Notes under the pieces: model-generated
Told to the model about the DNA's origin: nothing
Seen by the model: the letters and a program-made list of their open reading frames with translations, nothing else
Databases searched by the model: none
Position numbers and translations under genes: made by a program
Shown: positions 7,862 through 16,413 of the stretch, piece by piece
How positions within the stretch are numbered: position 1 is the stretch's first letter
Layout of the letters: every line of letters begins with the position of its first letter
Source of the DNA: Hyphococcus sp.
GTDB lineage: Bacteria > Pseudomonadota > Alphaproteobacteria > Caulobacterales > Parvularculaceae
Direction: 5' to 3'
DNA length: 64,000 bases
Assembly: GCA_021776375.1 (NCBI GenBank)
Contig: JAJFGA010000022.1
Coordinates: forward strand, 1-64,000

Positions 7862-8311
7862 GTGACGTCCATTCGAGCATATGCGACGCAAGATGACGAC
7901 GATATTATCGCCGTGTGGGAGGCTGCCTCGCGCTTGGCGCACCCATTCCTGTCAGAAGATTTCATTGCGTCCGAGCGGACGGCGATCCGCGATATCTACC
8001 TGCCGAACACCTTAACTTTTGTCGCGGAAGATGACGGACGCGTCGTTGGTTTCACGTCACTTATGGGTGACGAAGTCGGCGCTATTTTTGTTCTGCCCGA
8101 GTTGCATGGGAAAGGACTTGGCCGCGCATTGATGGATCGTGCTGCGAAGGGTAAGGACTTTCTTGAAGTCGAAGTGTTTGAAAAAAACAACATCGGTAGG
8201 CCGTTTTACGAAAGCTACGGCTTTAAAGAGCTAAAACGTAGTGTTCATGAGGCGACCGGTGAGACACTGATCCGATTGCGCTGCTCTCTCACCGAATCGA
8301 ATAAGCCATGA
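7862..8311 (+). CDS. GNAT-family N-acetyltransferase (YjaB/PhnO-like)
   Basis: The 149-residue protein starts at GTG 7862. The GNAT core includes GFTSLMGDEVGAIFVLPELHGKG and the CoA loop HGKGLGRALMDRA, then ENNIGRPFYESYGF, which resembles the C-terminal end of YjaB-type acetyltransferases. It overlaps the next gene by four bases and probably shares its transcript. The substrate is unknown. Confidence 0.82.
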   Translation: MTSIRAYATQDDDDIIAVWEAASRLAHPFLSEDFIASERTAIRDIYLPNTLTFVAEDDGRVVGFTSLMGDEVGAIFVLPELHGKGLGRALMDRAAKGKDFLEVEVFEKNNIGRPFYESYGFKELKRSVHEATGETLIRLRCSLTESNKP

Positions 8312-9411
8312 CCGAAAGCGCTGATGTCATCGTAATTGGCGCGGGCGTTGTTGGGTTGGCCGTTGGCCGGGCGCTGGCGCGGGGAGGGCGCGATGTTATT
8401 GTCGTCGAGCGCCACGACGCCTTCGGTACGGAAACATCGGCGCGTAACTCCGAAGTCATTCACGCCGGCATCTACTATCGCCCGGGCGGGATGCGCGCGA
8501 AACTCTGCGTTCCCGGCAGGGACATGCTCTACGCCTATTGCAAAGACCACCACGTCAATCATGAAAGATGCGAAAAGCTGATTGTCGCCAATGGCGACGA
8601 AGAAGTCGCGCAGCTGTCTGCGATCCGGGCGACGGCAGAGACCAATGGCGTTGACGATCTGCAATTGCTGAGCGGCGCTGAGGCGGTGGCGATGGAGCCA
8701 GCGCTGCAATGTGACGGCGCGTTGTTTTCACCTTCCACCGGCATCATCGACAGTCATGGGTTGATGCTGGCGCTGCTTGGCGACCTTGAAAACGCCGGCG
8801 GCGCGTTGGCGTTGTCGAGCCCGATTGGCGGCGGGCGCGTTGTTGATGACGGCGTTGAGCTGGATATCGGCGGCGACGATCCGATAACGCTGCGCGCAAA
8901 AATGGTGATCAATTGCGCCGGCCTTAGCTCGGACAAAGTTGCGCATGCGATTGCCGGCATACCGGCAAAGACGATCCCGAAACTCTATTATGGCAAGGGC
9001 CAATATTTCACCTATTCCGGCAAGGCGCCGTTCTCGCGGCTGATCTATCCGATACCGGCCAAAGATAGTCAGGGTACGCACTATACGAGAGACCTCGGAG
9101 GCCAGGGCAAGCTTGGGCCGGATTTACATTATGTCAGCGCCAACGACGACTATGGTGTTGATAAGACCCGGCGCGATGTGTTCGCTACGGCCGCGCGCCG
9201 CTTCTGGCCTGATCTGGAAGCCGCCAGGCTGGTCCCCGGCTATGCCGGCATCCGGCCCAAAATCGCCGGGCCGGGAGAAGAGGGCGACTTTATTTTTTCC
9301 GATAAATCGATCCATGGGATCGACGGCTATCTCGGCCTTTACGGTATCGAATCGCCCGGCCTGACCAGCTGTCTCGCCATCGCCAAGCATGTGCGCGATC
9401 TTGTCACCTGA
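8308..9411 (+). CDS. lhgO: L-2-hydroxyglutarate oxidase-like FAD oxidoreductase
   Basis: The 367-residue flavoprotein begins with the Rossmann motif VIVIGAGVVGLAVGRAL (GxGxxG, about 9-14). It carries the LhgO/L2HGDH hallmarks TSARNSEVIHAGIYY (about 47-61), YYGKGQYF and a C-terminal GIESPGLTSCLAIA. Members oxidise L-2-hydroxyglutarate to 2-oxoglutarate and pass electrons to the membrane quinone pool. The family also contains dehydrogenases of related hydroxyacids, so the exact substrate is inferred. Its start overlaps the preceding GNAT gene. Confidence 0.82.
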   Translation: MTESADVIVIGAGVVGLAVGRALARGGRDVIVVERHDAFGTETSARNSEVIHAGIYYRPGGMRAKLCVPGRDMLYAYCKDHHVNHERCEKLIVANGDEEVAQLSAIRATAETNGVDDLQLLSGAEAVAMEPALQCDGALFSPSTGIIDSHGLMLALLGDLENAGGALALSSPIGGGRVVDDGVELDIGGDDPITLRAKMVINCAGLSSDKVAHAIAGIPAKTIPKLYYGKGQYFTYSGKAPFSRLIYPIPAKDSQGTHYTRDLGGQGKLGPDLHYVSANDDYGVDKTRRDVFATAARRFWPDLEAARLVPGYAGIRPKIAGPGEEGDFIFSDKSIHGIDGYLGLYGIESPGLTSCLAIAKHVRDLVT

Positions 9412-9417
9412 ACCGGC

Positions 9418-9446
9418 TTGCGGGCGCCCGCGAGGCCCGCTATAGA
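9418..9446 (+). promoter_or_regulatory. Probable tRNA promoter
   Basis: TTGCGG (9418-9423) and TATAGA (9441-9446) are separated by 17 bases of GC-rich sequence, about 40 bases before the tRNA. The spacing fits a housekeeping-sigma promoter; no experimental support is possible here. Confidence 0.45.
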
Positions 9447-9486
9447 GCAGCGCTTTCGGCGCTTCAAAACGCCGAACAGACCTCTT

Positions 9487-9563
9487 GGCGGGGTAGCTCA
9501 GTCGGTGAGAGCGCAGGATTCATAACCCTGAGGTCGCTGGTTCAAGTCCAGCTCCCGCTACCA
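9487..9563 (+). tRNA. tRNA-Met (CAT), elongator type
   Basis: The 77-base cloverleaf has acceptor arms GGCGGGG and TCCCGCT (with two G-U pairs), D-arm GCTC...GAGC, anticodon CAT at 9521-9523, and T-loop TTCAAGT. It ends with an encoded CCA. The first base pairs normally, and the anticodon stem lacks the three G-C pairs of initiator tRNA, so elongator Met is favoured. A CAU-type tRNA-Ile read through lysidine is possible but less like this sequence. One A-C mismatch closes the anticodon stem. Confidence 0.92.
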
Positions 9564-9571
9564 AAAACCCC

Positions 9572-10063
9572 CTATTCCCGCTTGCGATATTTTCGTTTTC
9601 TGAGGTGGCGGCTCTCCTCCTTGGTGCGATGTAGCAATTGTGCGCGGGCTTCTGCATCAAGGCTTTCTACGGCATCGAGGAAGGCCTCGTCGATCATCGC
9701 CCGCCCGCGATCGCGCGCTTCCTGCAGGTCACTGAGTGCGGTCTCGACCGCAACCCGGTCCCATTTTTCCGCGCGCAGGGCATTGTAATAAGCGCGCTGA
9801 AGGGTGTGTATTTCTTTTTTTTGGGCGCGCAGTTTAGGAATGTTGGTGCGGATCGCATGACGAAATGTGTCTCTGCTCTCTGGGGGCAACTCTTTTGCGC
9901 GCTGCATGAAGCCTCTTGGGTTGTCCATGCGGTGAAGGGGCGCTTCAAGCGTCGGCGCCAGCGGCTGATGGCTTGGCTTGATCATCCGCCCCGAGATAAA
10001 GCCGATCGCAAACACGTTCAGCGCAAGCGATGAAATCAGTGCAATGGTTATTCCCTTGCCCAT
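9572..10063 (-). CDS. Periplasmic Metal_resist (CnrX/CpxP-like) sensor protein
   Basis: The 163-residue protein has one N-terminal membrane segment or uncleaved signal (ITIALISSLALNVFAIGFISG) and a charged all-helical periplasmic region with ...RAQKKEIHTLQRAYYNALRAEKWD... . This is the Metal_resist fold seen in CnrX and in zinc-resistance-associated proteins. Several His residues (about 32, 44, 69, 84, 144, 152) could bind metal. It overlaps the anti-sigma gene by 16 bases and ends a sigma/anti-sigma/sensor operon, the same trio as CnrY-X-H of Cupriavidus. In that system CnrX releases the sigma factor when metal binds; the signal here is not known. Confidence 0.75.
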   Translation of the reverse strand: MGKGITIALISSLALNVFAIGFISGRMIKPSHQPLAPTLEAPLHRMDNPRGFMQRAKELPPESRDTFRHAIRTNIPKLRAQKKEIHTLQRAYYNALRAEKWDRVAVETALSDLQEARDRGRAMIDEAFLDAVESLDAEARAQLLHRTKEESRHLRKRKYRKRE

Positions 10064-10431
10064 TGGTCAAGCTCCTCATCTTCCAAGAGCGCCAGATCAA
10101 ACGCATCTTCTGCATAGGCGTATAGTTCATCTTCCGGCGCCAGCGCTACGCTGGAATTTGCCGTTAATGCGCCCGCCGCAAGGCCGAGCACGCTGACGCT
10201 GGCGAGAGCGGCGGCGCTGGCCAGTCGAAACCGTTCAAACAGATTGCCAATACCGGCAAGACCATCGCGGCGGTTTCGTTGCACATCGTCATAAGCGGCG
10301 AGGAGGTCGCGCTTCAAGGTAGCGGACGGTTCGGGTACGCCAGCCTCGTCGAGCATAGCGTTGAGGACCGCTTCATTCTCTGGCGCCCGATCTTCTGGGG
10401 TCCTGTCAGTTGGCGTTGGTGATTGCGTCAT
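10048..10431 (-). CDS. Single-pass membrane protein, probable anti-sigma factor
   Basis: The 127-residue protein has an acidic, Pro-rich cytoplasmic N-terminus with a helix (LKRDLLAAYDDVQRNRRDG), one hydrophobic segment (ASAAALASVSVLGLAAGAL, about 73-91) and a short acidic tail (DLALLEDEELDQW). It overlaps the ECF sigma gene by 26 bases and the sensor gene by 16. No zinc-binding HxxxCxxC motif is present, so if it is an anti-sigma factor it belongs to the CnrY-like, non-ZAS type. The function is inferred from position and topology. Confidence 0.6.
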   Translation of the reverse strand: MTQSPTPTDRTPEDRAPENEAVLNAMLDEAGVPEPSATLKRDLLAAYDDVQRNRRDGLAGIGNLFERFRLASAAALASVSVLGLAAGALTANSSVALAPEDELYAYAEDAFDLALLEDEELDQWARE

Positions 10432-11008
10432 CGCTCATCGTTCCCGTTAGATATGGTTTCATTGGCGCCAATCGGTCGCGCAAATTTCTGCGTGCACGCG
10501 CTAATAGTGATTCAACTGCGTCGACGCTGATCTCCATGATTGCTGCTGCTTCGATATTGGATAGCTCCTGAAAATGACACAGCGTAATGGCAAGCCGTTG
10601 ACGGTCCGGTAATGTAGCAAGCGCGGTGGCAATCGCAAAACTTTGCTCGTTTGCGAAATAGTCATCAGCCGGTCCGGGCGCCGGGTCGGCGTGCTCTGGC
10701 GCGGCGTCCTCTCCTATCTCGCGGCCCGATTTCCTCAGCTGGTCGAGGCAGATATTCATCGCCACCCGATAGAGCCAGGTTTCAAATTTGGCGCCTTGGG
10801 GTTTCCAGCGATGGGCGTTTTTCCATAGCCGCAGGAAGGTTTCTTGCGTGGCGTCCTCTGCGCTTGCCCGATCGCCAAGCATTCGAAAACACCCGGCATA
10901 AATTTTATCCGTATGGCGCTCAATCAAGGTCGTCGCCGCAGCCCGATCGCCGCGCCCCGCCAGGCGCACAAGCGCCTCGTCGCTATCGTCTGGTTGCGCC
11001 AATCGCAC
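10406..11008 (-). CDS. ECF-family RNA polymerase sigma factor
   Basis: The 200-residue protein has sigma region 2 (LIERHTDKIYAGCFRMLGDRASAEDATQETFLRLWK, with the DATQETFLR core at about 52-60) and region 4 (TLPDRQRLAITLCHFQELSNIEAAAIMEISVDAVESLLARARRNL). The linker is acidic. The start is GTG at 11008. It overlaps the anti-sigma candidate and lies 57 bases after the EF-hand gene, so all four genes are probably one operon. It would direct polymerase to a stress or metal regulon when released. Confidence 0.9.
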   Translation of the reverse strand: MRLAQPDDSDEALVRLAGRGDRAAATTLIERHTDKIYAGCFRMLGDRASAEDATQETFLRLWKNAHRWKPQGAKFETWLYRVAMNICLDQLRKSGREIGEDAAPEHADPAPGPADDYFANEQSFAIATALATLPDRQRLAITLCHFQELSNIEAAAIMEISVDAVESLLARARRNLRDRLAPMKPYLTGTMSDDAITNAN

Positions 11009-11065
11009 CTTCGCGCTGTTGCGGCGCCGCTGCCGGGCTTTTGGCTGCGACGCCGGTTTGAGATT

Positions 11066-11482
11066 TTAGTGTCGACCGCGGCGGCGGTGTTTTTGCCGCT
11101 CATCAGCACTCAATACGCCGTCGCCGTTCTTGTCCAGCTTTTCAAAGCGCTCTTCGGCCTTGGCGAGAAATTCGTCGTGATCGACAACGCCGTCGCCGTT
11201 CTTATCTGGGTTACGCGCGGCTTTTTTGGCCTGGTGGTAGGCTTTGAGCTCCTCACGCGACAGGGACCCGTTGCCGTCGGTATCGGCCGCAGCCATCATA
11301 CCTTCGCGGCGGGCCTTGCGAGCGTCATCGCGTGCGCCAAGCTCGGCTGCGCTGATTTCGCCATCTCCATTTGTGTCCATGCGGTCGAAATGCTTAGCGC
11401 CCTTGCCGTCACCGGCGATGGCGCTTGCCGCAACCAGACTGAGGCCGGCGCCGGCGATCAAAGCAACAATAATCTTGTTCAT
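11066..11482 (-). CDS. Secreted EF-hand calcium-binding protein
   Basis: The 138-residue protein has a cleavable signal (MNKIIVALIAGAGLSLVAASAIA) followed by four EF-hand loops: DTNGDGEISAAE, DTDGNGSLSREE, DKNGDGVVDHDE and DKNGDGVLSADE. Each carries the Asp/Asn-x-Asp-G spacing and the final Glu that bind Ca2+. The tail is basic (KHRRRGRH). A good ribosome site (AGGAG, then seven bases) fixes the start. It is the first gene of the sigma-factor operon, so it may be the calcium partner of the cascade or one of its targets; that is inference. Confidence 0.88.
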   Translation of the reverse strand: MNKIIVALIAGAGLSLVAASAIAGDGKGAKHFDRMDTNGDGEISAAELGARDDARKARREGMMAAADTDGNGSLSREELKAYHQAKKAARNPDKNGDGVVDHDEFLAKAEERFEKLDKNGDGVLSADERQKHRRRGRH

Positions 11483-11660
11483 AAATAGCTCCTGTTAAAA
11501 CTCGAGGTTATCGACCCAGCACCCCTTAAACGGCTGGGCCGGCAGATTCCGTCGGTATTTTTTGGGACATTTAGCCGGGAGCAGCGTTTAAGGCCGCGCG
11601 AAGTGCCGCGGAGGCCTGAAATCACTTGACCCCGGGGCTCAAAAGTAGAAATTCGGCCCT

Positions 11661-12662
11661 ATGTCCCAGCAATTTCTCGCCGATAGTTTTGGCCGTGCAA
11701 TCACTTACCTTCGCCTTTCGGTAACGGACCGATGCGACTTGCGCTGCACCTATTGCATGAGTGAGGCAATGACGTTCCTGCCCAAGCGCGATGTGTTGAG
11801 TCTGGAGGAGCTGGAACGTCTTTCTGTCGCATTCATCAGCCGCGGGGTCAGGAAAATCCGCCTGACCGGCGGAGAGCCGCTGGTGCGCCGCGATATCATG
11901 ACCTTGCTGAGACGGCTGTCTCGCCGGCTTGGTACGGGGTTGGATGAGATCACCCTGACCACCAACGCAACACAGCTTGCGCGCCATGCGGACGAGCTTG
12001 CGGACATTGGCGTCAAGCGCATCAATGTATCCCTCGACACGCTTGATGATGCGAAATTTAAACGGCTGACGCGCCGTGCAATGCTTGGCAAAGTGTTGAA
12101 CGGCATCGAAGCGGCGCAGGCGGCGGGTCTGAAGATAAAGATCAACACTGTGGCGCTGAAGGGCGTTAATGAAGACGAAATCCCTTCGTTAATCGACTGG
12201 GCGCATCAGCGCGGAATTGACGTGACGCTGATCGAAGTGATGCCGCTTGGCGAAATCGAAGAAGATCGTGTCGATCAATATTTGCCGTTAACGGCGGTGC
12301 GCGACGCGCTGGAGGCGCGCTGGACGCTTGAGCCGACCGCGCTGAAAACCGGGGGGCCGGCGCGCTATGTTCGGGTGGCGGAAACCGGCGGCGTGGTCGG
12401 CTTTATCTCGCCGCTAACCAATAATTTTTGCGCCGATTGCAACCGTGTGCGCATTACCTGCACCGGGAAAATATATATGTGCCTCGGTCATGACGATCAT
12501 ATTGATCTGCGTGCGGCGCTGCGTGGGCAGCAACCGGACGAGGCGCTGAACGCGGCGCTGGATGCGGCGATGGCGCGCAAACCGGAGCGCCATGACTTTG
12601 ACATCTCCTCGCGCGGCGCGGCCCCGGCGGTCACGCGGCATATGTCGATGACGGGCGGGTAG
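11661..12662 (+). CDS. moaA: GTP 3',8-cyclase MoaA
   Basis: The 333-residue radical-SAM enzyme makes the first molybdenum-cofactor intermediate (3',8-cyclo-7,8-dihydro-GTP) from GTP. The SAM cluster motif CDLRCTYC is at about 26-33. The second [4Fe-4S] site is [21 protein letters not shown] near residue 260, and the C-terminus ends in the functional Gly-Gly (MSMTGG). It is the first gene of a seven-gene cofactor operon with short gaps and overlaps. I looked for a Moco riboswitch in the leader and did not find one. Confidence 0.96.
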   Translation: MSQQFLADSFGRAITYLRLSVTDRCDLRCTYCMSEAMTFLPKRDVLSLEELERLSVAFISRGVRKIRLTGGEPLVRRDIMTLLRRLSRRLGTGLDEITLTTNATQLARHADELADIGVKRINVSLDTLDDAKFKRLTRRAMLGKVLNGIEAAQAAGLKIKINTVALKGVNEDEIPSLIDWAHQRGIDVTLIEVMPLGEIEEDRVDQYLPLTAVRDALEARWTLEPTALKTGGPARYVRVAETGGVVGFISPLTNNFCADCNRVRITCTGKIYMCLGHDDHIDLRAALRGQQPDEALNAALDAAMARKPERHDFDISSRGAAPAVTRHMSMTGG

Positions 12663-12666
12663 AGCG

Positions 12667-12915
12667 ATGGCGCGGATATTGTTTTTTGGCAGGCTGGCCG
12701 ATCTTGCCGGAGGGCGGGAGCGGGTATTGCATATTGGCGATAGTGTTCACAATCTGCGCGAGCTTGTCGATCTGATCGCCAAAGGCGACGACCGCCTTGG
12801 CGCGGCGCTCAGAGAAAAGTCTGTTCAGACGATCATTAATGAGCGTCTCAATTCTGGCGACGCCATTACCGATAGCGATGAGATTGCATTTCTACCACCC
12901 GTCAGCGGCGGGTAG
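12667..12915 (+). CDS. moaD: Molybdopterin synthase small subunit MoaD
   Basis: The 82-residue ubiquitin-fold sulfur carrier begins MARILFFGRLADLAGGRE and ends with the diagnostic IAFLPPVSGG. The terminal Gly is thiocarboxylated and donates sulfur inside the MoaE complex. It follows moaA by four bases. No moeB-like activating enzyme lies in the window, so activation must be encoded elsewhere. Confidence 0.94.
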   Translation: MARILFFGRLADLAGGRERVLHIGDSVHNLRELVDLIAKGDDRLGAALREKSVQTIINERLNSGDAITDSDEIAFLPPVSGG

Positions 12916-12925
12916 GGCGGGCCCC

Positions 12926-13390
12926 GTGATCCGCATCAGCACATCGACATTCGATCCCGGCAAGGAGCTTTCTGCGTTTGAGAAAAATGCGGGGGACGCC
13001 GGCGCGGTTGTCAGCTTCCTTGGCAGGGTGCGCGGCGAGGAAACAGAATCTGCGGTAAGGGCGCTATATCTGGAACACTATCCCGGCGTCACCGAACACA
13101 GACTTGGCGATGCTGAAGCCGAAGCGCATCGCCGCTGGGCTATTGATGAGCCGCTCATCATCCACCGGATTGGCGATATGAAGCCGGGCGAGCCTATCGT
13201 TTTTGTTTGCGTCAGCGCGCGTCATCGCCGTGATGCATTTGAGGCGGCGGATTTTTTAATGGACTATCTGAAGACCAAAGCGCTGTTCTGGAAAAAGGAA
13301 ATCAGACCCGGCGGCGACCAATGGATTGAACCGCGCGCGCAGGACTATAGTGATGCGGCGCGATGGAATGAACGTGATAAGGACAACTGA
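12926..13390 (+). CDS. moaE: Molybdopterin synthase catalytic subunit MoaE
   Basis: From GTG at 12926 the protein is 154 residues. Recognisable segments are GAVVSFLGRVRGEE, LEHYPGVTEH, HRIGDMKPGEPIVFVCVSARHRRDAFEAADFLMDYLKT, and the catalytic Lys pair in KALFWKKE. With MoaD it inserts two sulfurs into precursor Z to form molybdopterin. An upstream in-frame start at 12797 lies inside moaD and would add a tail unlike the family, so the GTG is preferred. Confidence 0.93.
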   Translation: MIRISTSTFDPGKELSAFEKNAGDAGAVVSFLGRVRGEETESAVRALYLEHYPGVTEHRLGDAEAEAHRRWAIDEPLIIHRIGDMKPGEPIVFVCVSARHRRDAFEAADFLMDYLKTKALFWKKEIRPGGDQWIEPRAQDYSDAARWNERDKDN

Positions 13391-13393
13391 GCG

Positions 13394-13924
13394 ATGCATG
13401 GAATTGATAAAGAACGTGAATTTAAACCGGTGCGGATTGCGGTGCTGACCGTCACCGACAGCCGCACCTATGCGAACGATACGTCGGGCGATCTGCTGGC
13501 CCAACGCGTTGAGGCGGCGGGACATGTGCTGGCCGCGCGCGACCTCGTTCCCGATGAGGTAGAAGTCATTGCTGCGACGGTTTCAAAATGGATTGCCGAC
13601 CCGGCGGTGGAGGTCGTTATCTCCACCGGCGGCACGGGGCTCACCGGACGGGACATCACACCGGAAGCGATCAGGCCGCTATTTGAAAAGGAGATCGATG
13701 GCTTTTCGGTGATCTTCCATAAGGTGAGTTTTGAAAGCGTAGGCCTGTCGACGCTGCAATCGCGAGCGACGGCGGGCGTTGCGCAAGGCACGTTTATCTT
13801 CGCGCTGCCGGGGTCAAACGGCGCCGTTAAAGATGGCTGGGACAAGATCATTTCCTACCAGCTCGATTCGCGCCATGGCCCGTGCAATATGGTGGAGCTG
13901 ATGCCGCGGCTGATGGAAAAATAA
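13394..13924 (+). CDS. moaB: Molybdenum cofactor biosynthesis protein MoaB
   Basis: The 176-residue MogA/MoaB-fold protein has the molybdopterin-binding motifs VISTGGTGLTGRDITPEAI (about 75-93) and FALPGSNGAVKDGWDKII. The family adenylates molybdopterin before metal insertion by MoeA. The gene lies three bases after moaE and four before moaC, inside the operon. Confidence 0.92.
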   Translation: MHGIDKEREFKPVRIAVLTVTDSRTYANDTSGDLLAQRVEAAGHVLAARDLVPDEVEVIAATVSKWIADPAVEVVISTGGTGLTGRDITPEAIRPLFEKEIDGFSVIFHKVSFESVGLSTLQSRATAGVAQGTFIFALPGSNGAVKDGWDKIISYQLDSRHGPCNMVELMPRLMEK

Positions 13925-13928
13925 ACAA

Positions 13929-14414
13929 ATGGCGAAGACCGACTTCACCCACTTTGACGATCAGGGCCGCGCGCGCATGGTCGATGTATCCGGCAAAGCC
14001 GATACGCTGCGCCGCGCCGTGGCTTGCGGGCGGGTGGTGTTCTCAGCCAAAGCCTATGAGATCGCCCGAAGCGGCGGCAATAAAAAGGGCGATATACGGA
14101 GCATTGCCGAGATCGCCGGCGTTATGGGCGCCAAGCGCACAAGCGATCTTATTCCGCTGTGTCATCCGCTGCCGATAACCGGCTTGTCGGTGAGCGTTGA
14201 ACCTGACGACGATGCGCACGCCTTCATCGTTACCGCCGAAGTGAAAACCACCGGCAAAACCGGGGTTGAAATGGAGGCGCTGACGGCAGTCGCAACCGCC
14301 TGCCTGACGATTTACGACATGGCCAAAGCGATCGATAAGTCGATGACCATCGGCGATATCAAGCTGGTTGAAAAATCCGGCGGCCAATCGGGAGATTTCT
14401 CGCGCGATGATTAG
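13929..14414 (+). CDS. moaC: Cyclic pyranopterin monophosphate synthase MoaC
   Basis: The 161-residue protein has the usual MoaC length and landmarks: FTHFDDQGRARMVDVSGK near the start, IPLCHPLPITG (about 76-86) with the active-site His, and TGVEMEALTAV. It converts the MoaA product into cyclic pyranopterin monophosphate. Its last eight bases overlap the moeA start. Confidence 0.95.
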   Translation: MAKTDFTHFDDQGRARMVDVSGKADTLRRAVACGRVVFSAKAYEIARSGGNKKGDIRSIAEIAGVMGAKRTSDLIPLCHPLPITGLSVSVEPDDDAHAFIVTAEVKTTGKTGVEMEALTAVATACLTIYDMAKAIDKSMTIGDIKLVEKSGGQSGDFSRDD

Positions 14415-15600
14415 CGTAGACGAGGCCATCGCCATCATCCTCGATGGCGCTCAAACACTTGATGCCGAGACTGTGTCGCTGAGCGATATCTCCGGACGGA
14501 TCCTTGCCGCCGATGTCCTTGCGCGCATTTCCCAACCGCCTTTTGCAGCCTCGGCGATGGACGGTTATGCGGTCCGCTTCTGTGATATGGCGCCGGGCGC
14601 GCAGCTGACGGTTGTCGGCGAGGCGCCGGCGGGCGCGCCCTTCGTCGGAACGATCGCCAGCGGCGAGGCGGTGCGGATTTTTACCGGCGGCGCCGTTCCC
14701 CCCGGCGCCGATCACGTCATCATGCAAGAAGACGTAACGCGCGAAAGCGAGCGCATCACCATTAATGCGCCGCAGGAAAAGCCGCGCAATATTCGTCCAG
14801 CCGGAATTGATTTTCATGAAGGCGATATCCTCGCCAAAATAGCGACGCGGCTTCACGATTATCACGGCTCGATTTTTGCGGCGGCAAATATTCCTGCGGT
14901 ATCCGTAACGCGGCGCCCAAGGGTTGCGATATTTTCAAATGGCGACGAACTGGTCGAGCCGGGGGCGACATTGGGGCCGGGCGAAATCGTCAATTCCAAT
15001 CACTATGCGCTGTCGGCCCTGGCCAAAAGCTGGGGCGGCGCGCCGGATTATCTGGGCTGCGCCGCCGACAGTGAAGACGCGATTGAAGATGTTTTTTCTC
15101 GCGCGCGCGACGCGGACATCATCATCCCCATTGGCGGCGCTTCTGTTGGCGACTACGACTATGTGAAATCTGCGTTTCATCGCGCCGGGGGTGAGGCCTG
15201 GTTTGAAAAAATTGCTGTGCGCCCCGGCAAACCGACCTGGTTTGGCAGGCTCGGAAATGCGCGTATTGTCGGTCTGCCGGGAAATCCCGCATCGGCGCTC
15301 GTGACGGCGGCGCTTTTTGTCCAGCCACTAGTGCGGCGCCTCGCCGGAACGCAAAGCGATGCGCCACATTTTTCAACCGCGGTGTTGACGCAAGAGCTAG
15401 CCGCCAACGGCGCCCGCGAGACCTATTTGCGGGCGGGCGCCGAACGGGGCGATGATGGTGTTATGCTGGTGACGCCAACGCCCAATCAGGACAGCTCGCT
15501 GCTCACCCCTTTTGCCAGCGCGAATGTATTGGTCCGGAGGAGGGTGAATGCGCCGGCTGTCGCCAGTGGCGGCGAGGTCGAGATTGTGCGGCTACGATAA
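14407..15600 (+). CDS. moeA: Molybdopterin molybdenumtransferase MoeA
   Basis: The start at 14407 overlaps moaC (ATGATTAG) and gives 397 residues, the normal MoeA length. Seen in order: SAMDGYAV (about 50-57), FTGGAVPPGADHVIMQED, GDELVEPG (about 180), PIGGASVGDYDYV, and GLPGNPASALV (about 290). It ligates molybdate to adenylylated molybdopterin. A start 13 codons upstream is possible but lies inside moaC. Confidence 0.95.
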   Translation: MISVDEAIAIILDGAQTLDAETVSLSDISGRILAADVLARISQPPFAASAMDGYAVRFCDMAPGAQLTVVGEAPAGAPFVGTIASGEAVRIFTGGAVPPGADHVIMQEDVTRESERITINAPQEKPRNIRPAGIDFHEGDILAKIATRLHDYHGSIFAAANIPAVSVTRRPRVAIFSNGDELVEPGATLGPGEIVNSNHYALSALAKSWGGAPDYLGCAADSEDAIEDVFSRARDADIIIPIGGASVGDYDYVKSAFHRAGGEAWFEKIAVRPGKPTWFGRLGNARIVGLPGNPASALVTAALFVQPLVRRLAGTQSDAPHFSTAVLTQELAANGARETYLRAGAERGDDGVMLVTPTPNQDSSLLTPFASANVLVRRRVNAPAVASGGEVEIVRLR

Positions 15601-16221
15601 ATGACGAGCGAGAAAAATCATACCACGCCTAAAGCCGATCAGGCGGCGCCGCGCATTGGGGTTATTCTGGCCGGCGGCTATGCGCGACGAATGGGCGCCG
15701 ACAAGCCCGCCGTCCTGTTGGCGGGGCGGCGTCTGATCGATCATGTGATTGACCGGCTTCATCCACAGGTAGACCGCATACTAATTGCCGGCCCCCATGA
15801 CTACGACGCGGGGCTGGCTGTCACGCCTGACCGCGGGACCGGACCGCGCGGTCCGGCTGCCGGTCTGTGGGCGGCGGCCCACTGGGTGCTGGAACATGCG
15901 CCGGACGCTGCCGGGTTTGTCACGGCGCCGGTTGACGGTCCGTTTTTACCTCCCGACCTCTATGAGAAATTAGCGGTTGGCGATGGGTGTGCAATCGCCT
16001 GTGACGAAGGCGGCGATCATCCCACATTCGCCTTCTGGCGGGCGCCGGTTTTGCTGGACAAGCTCCGCTCTGCGCCTTCAGAAATAGGGCTTGCCCTTCA
16101 CGCTCTGGCGCAGCAATGCGCCGCGCGCCGTGTCGAGTTTCCCGGGCGGCATTGTTTGATGAATATCAACGCGCCGGAAGAACTGGCAGACGCTGAAGCG
16201 TTGATGTTATCGAATGACTGA
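15601..16221 (+). CDS. mobA: Molybdenum cofactor guanylyltransferase MobA
   Basis: The 206-residue nucleotidyltransferase has the family signature GVILAGGYARRMGADKP at about 20-36 and PVDGPFLP (about 105) as the metal-binding region. It turns Mo-molybdopterin into the GMP dinucleotide form used by DMSO-reductase-family enzymes. Its ATG follows the moeA stop without a gap. With it the operon can make MGD; no molybdoenzyme or modABC gene is in the window. Confidence 0.92.
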   Translation: MTSEKNHTTPKADQAAPRIGVILAGGYARRMGADKPAVLLAGRRLIDHVIDRLHPQVDRILIAGPHDYDAGLAVTPDRGTGPRGPAAGLWAAAHWVLEHAPDAAGFVTAPVDGPFLPPDLYEKLAVGDGCAIACDEGGDHPTFAFWRAPVLLDKLRSAPSEIGLALHALAQQCAARRVEFPGRHCLMNINAPEELADAEALMLSND

Positions 16222-16270
16222 GCCTATCGCTGCGTGTCTGATTCAAAAAGTGTACGCATTACCCGTGTTG

Positions 16271-16351
16271 TCATCACCGGGCTTGTCCCGGTGATCCAGA
16301 AATTTCCCGCAAGTTGTAGCCCTGGATTGCCGGAACAAGTCCGGCAATGAC
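16271..16351. repeat. Dispersed palindromic repeat (family B), two hairpins
   Basis: Two hairpins, TCACCGGGCTTGTCCCGGTGA (16274-16294) and TTGCCGGAACAAGTCCGGCAA (16327-16347), face each other so that the whole segment is also an imperfect inverted repeat. It sits between the convergent mobA and permease genes and could stop transcription from both sides. Elements of this kind are common in alphaproteobacterial intergenic regions. Confidence 0.65.
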
Positions 16352-16413
16352 ATGAGGGATCGGTTACCGAAGCTAACTGATTAAAATGACTCAGTTCGTT
16401 TAGGGAACAGGCT

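Noticed and set aside
9487-9563. tRNA-Met as an integration site
   Set aside because: No direct repeat of the tRNA 3' end and no integrase gene nearby.
11490-11660. Possible Moco riboswitch before moaA
   Set aside because: There are GC-rich hairpins, but I could not match the conserved Moco RNA core.
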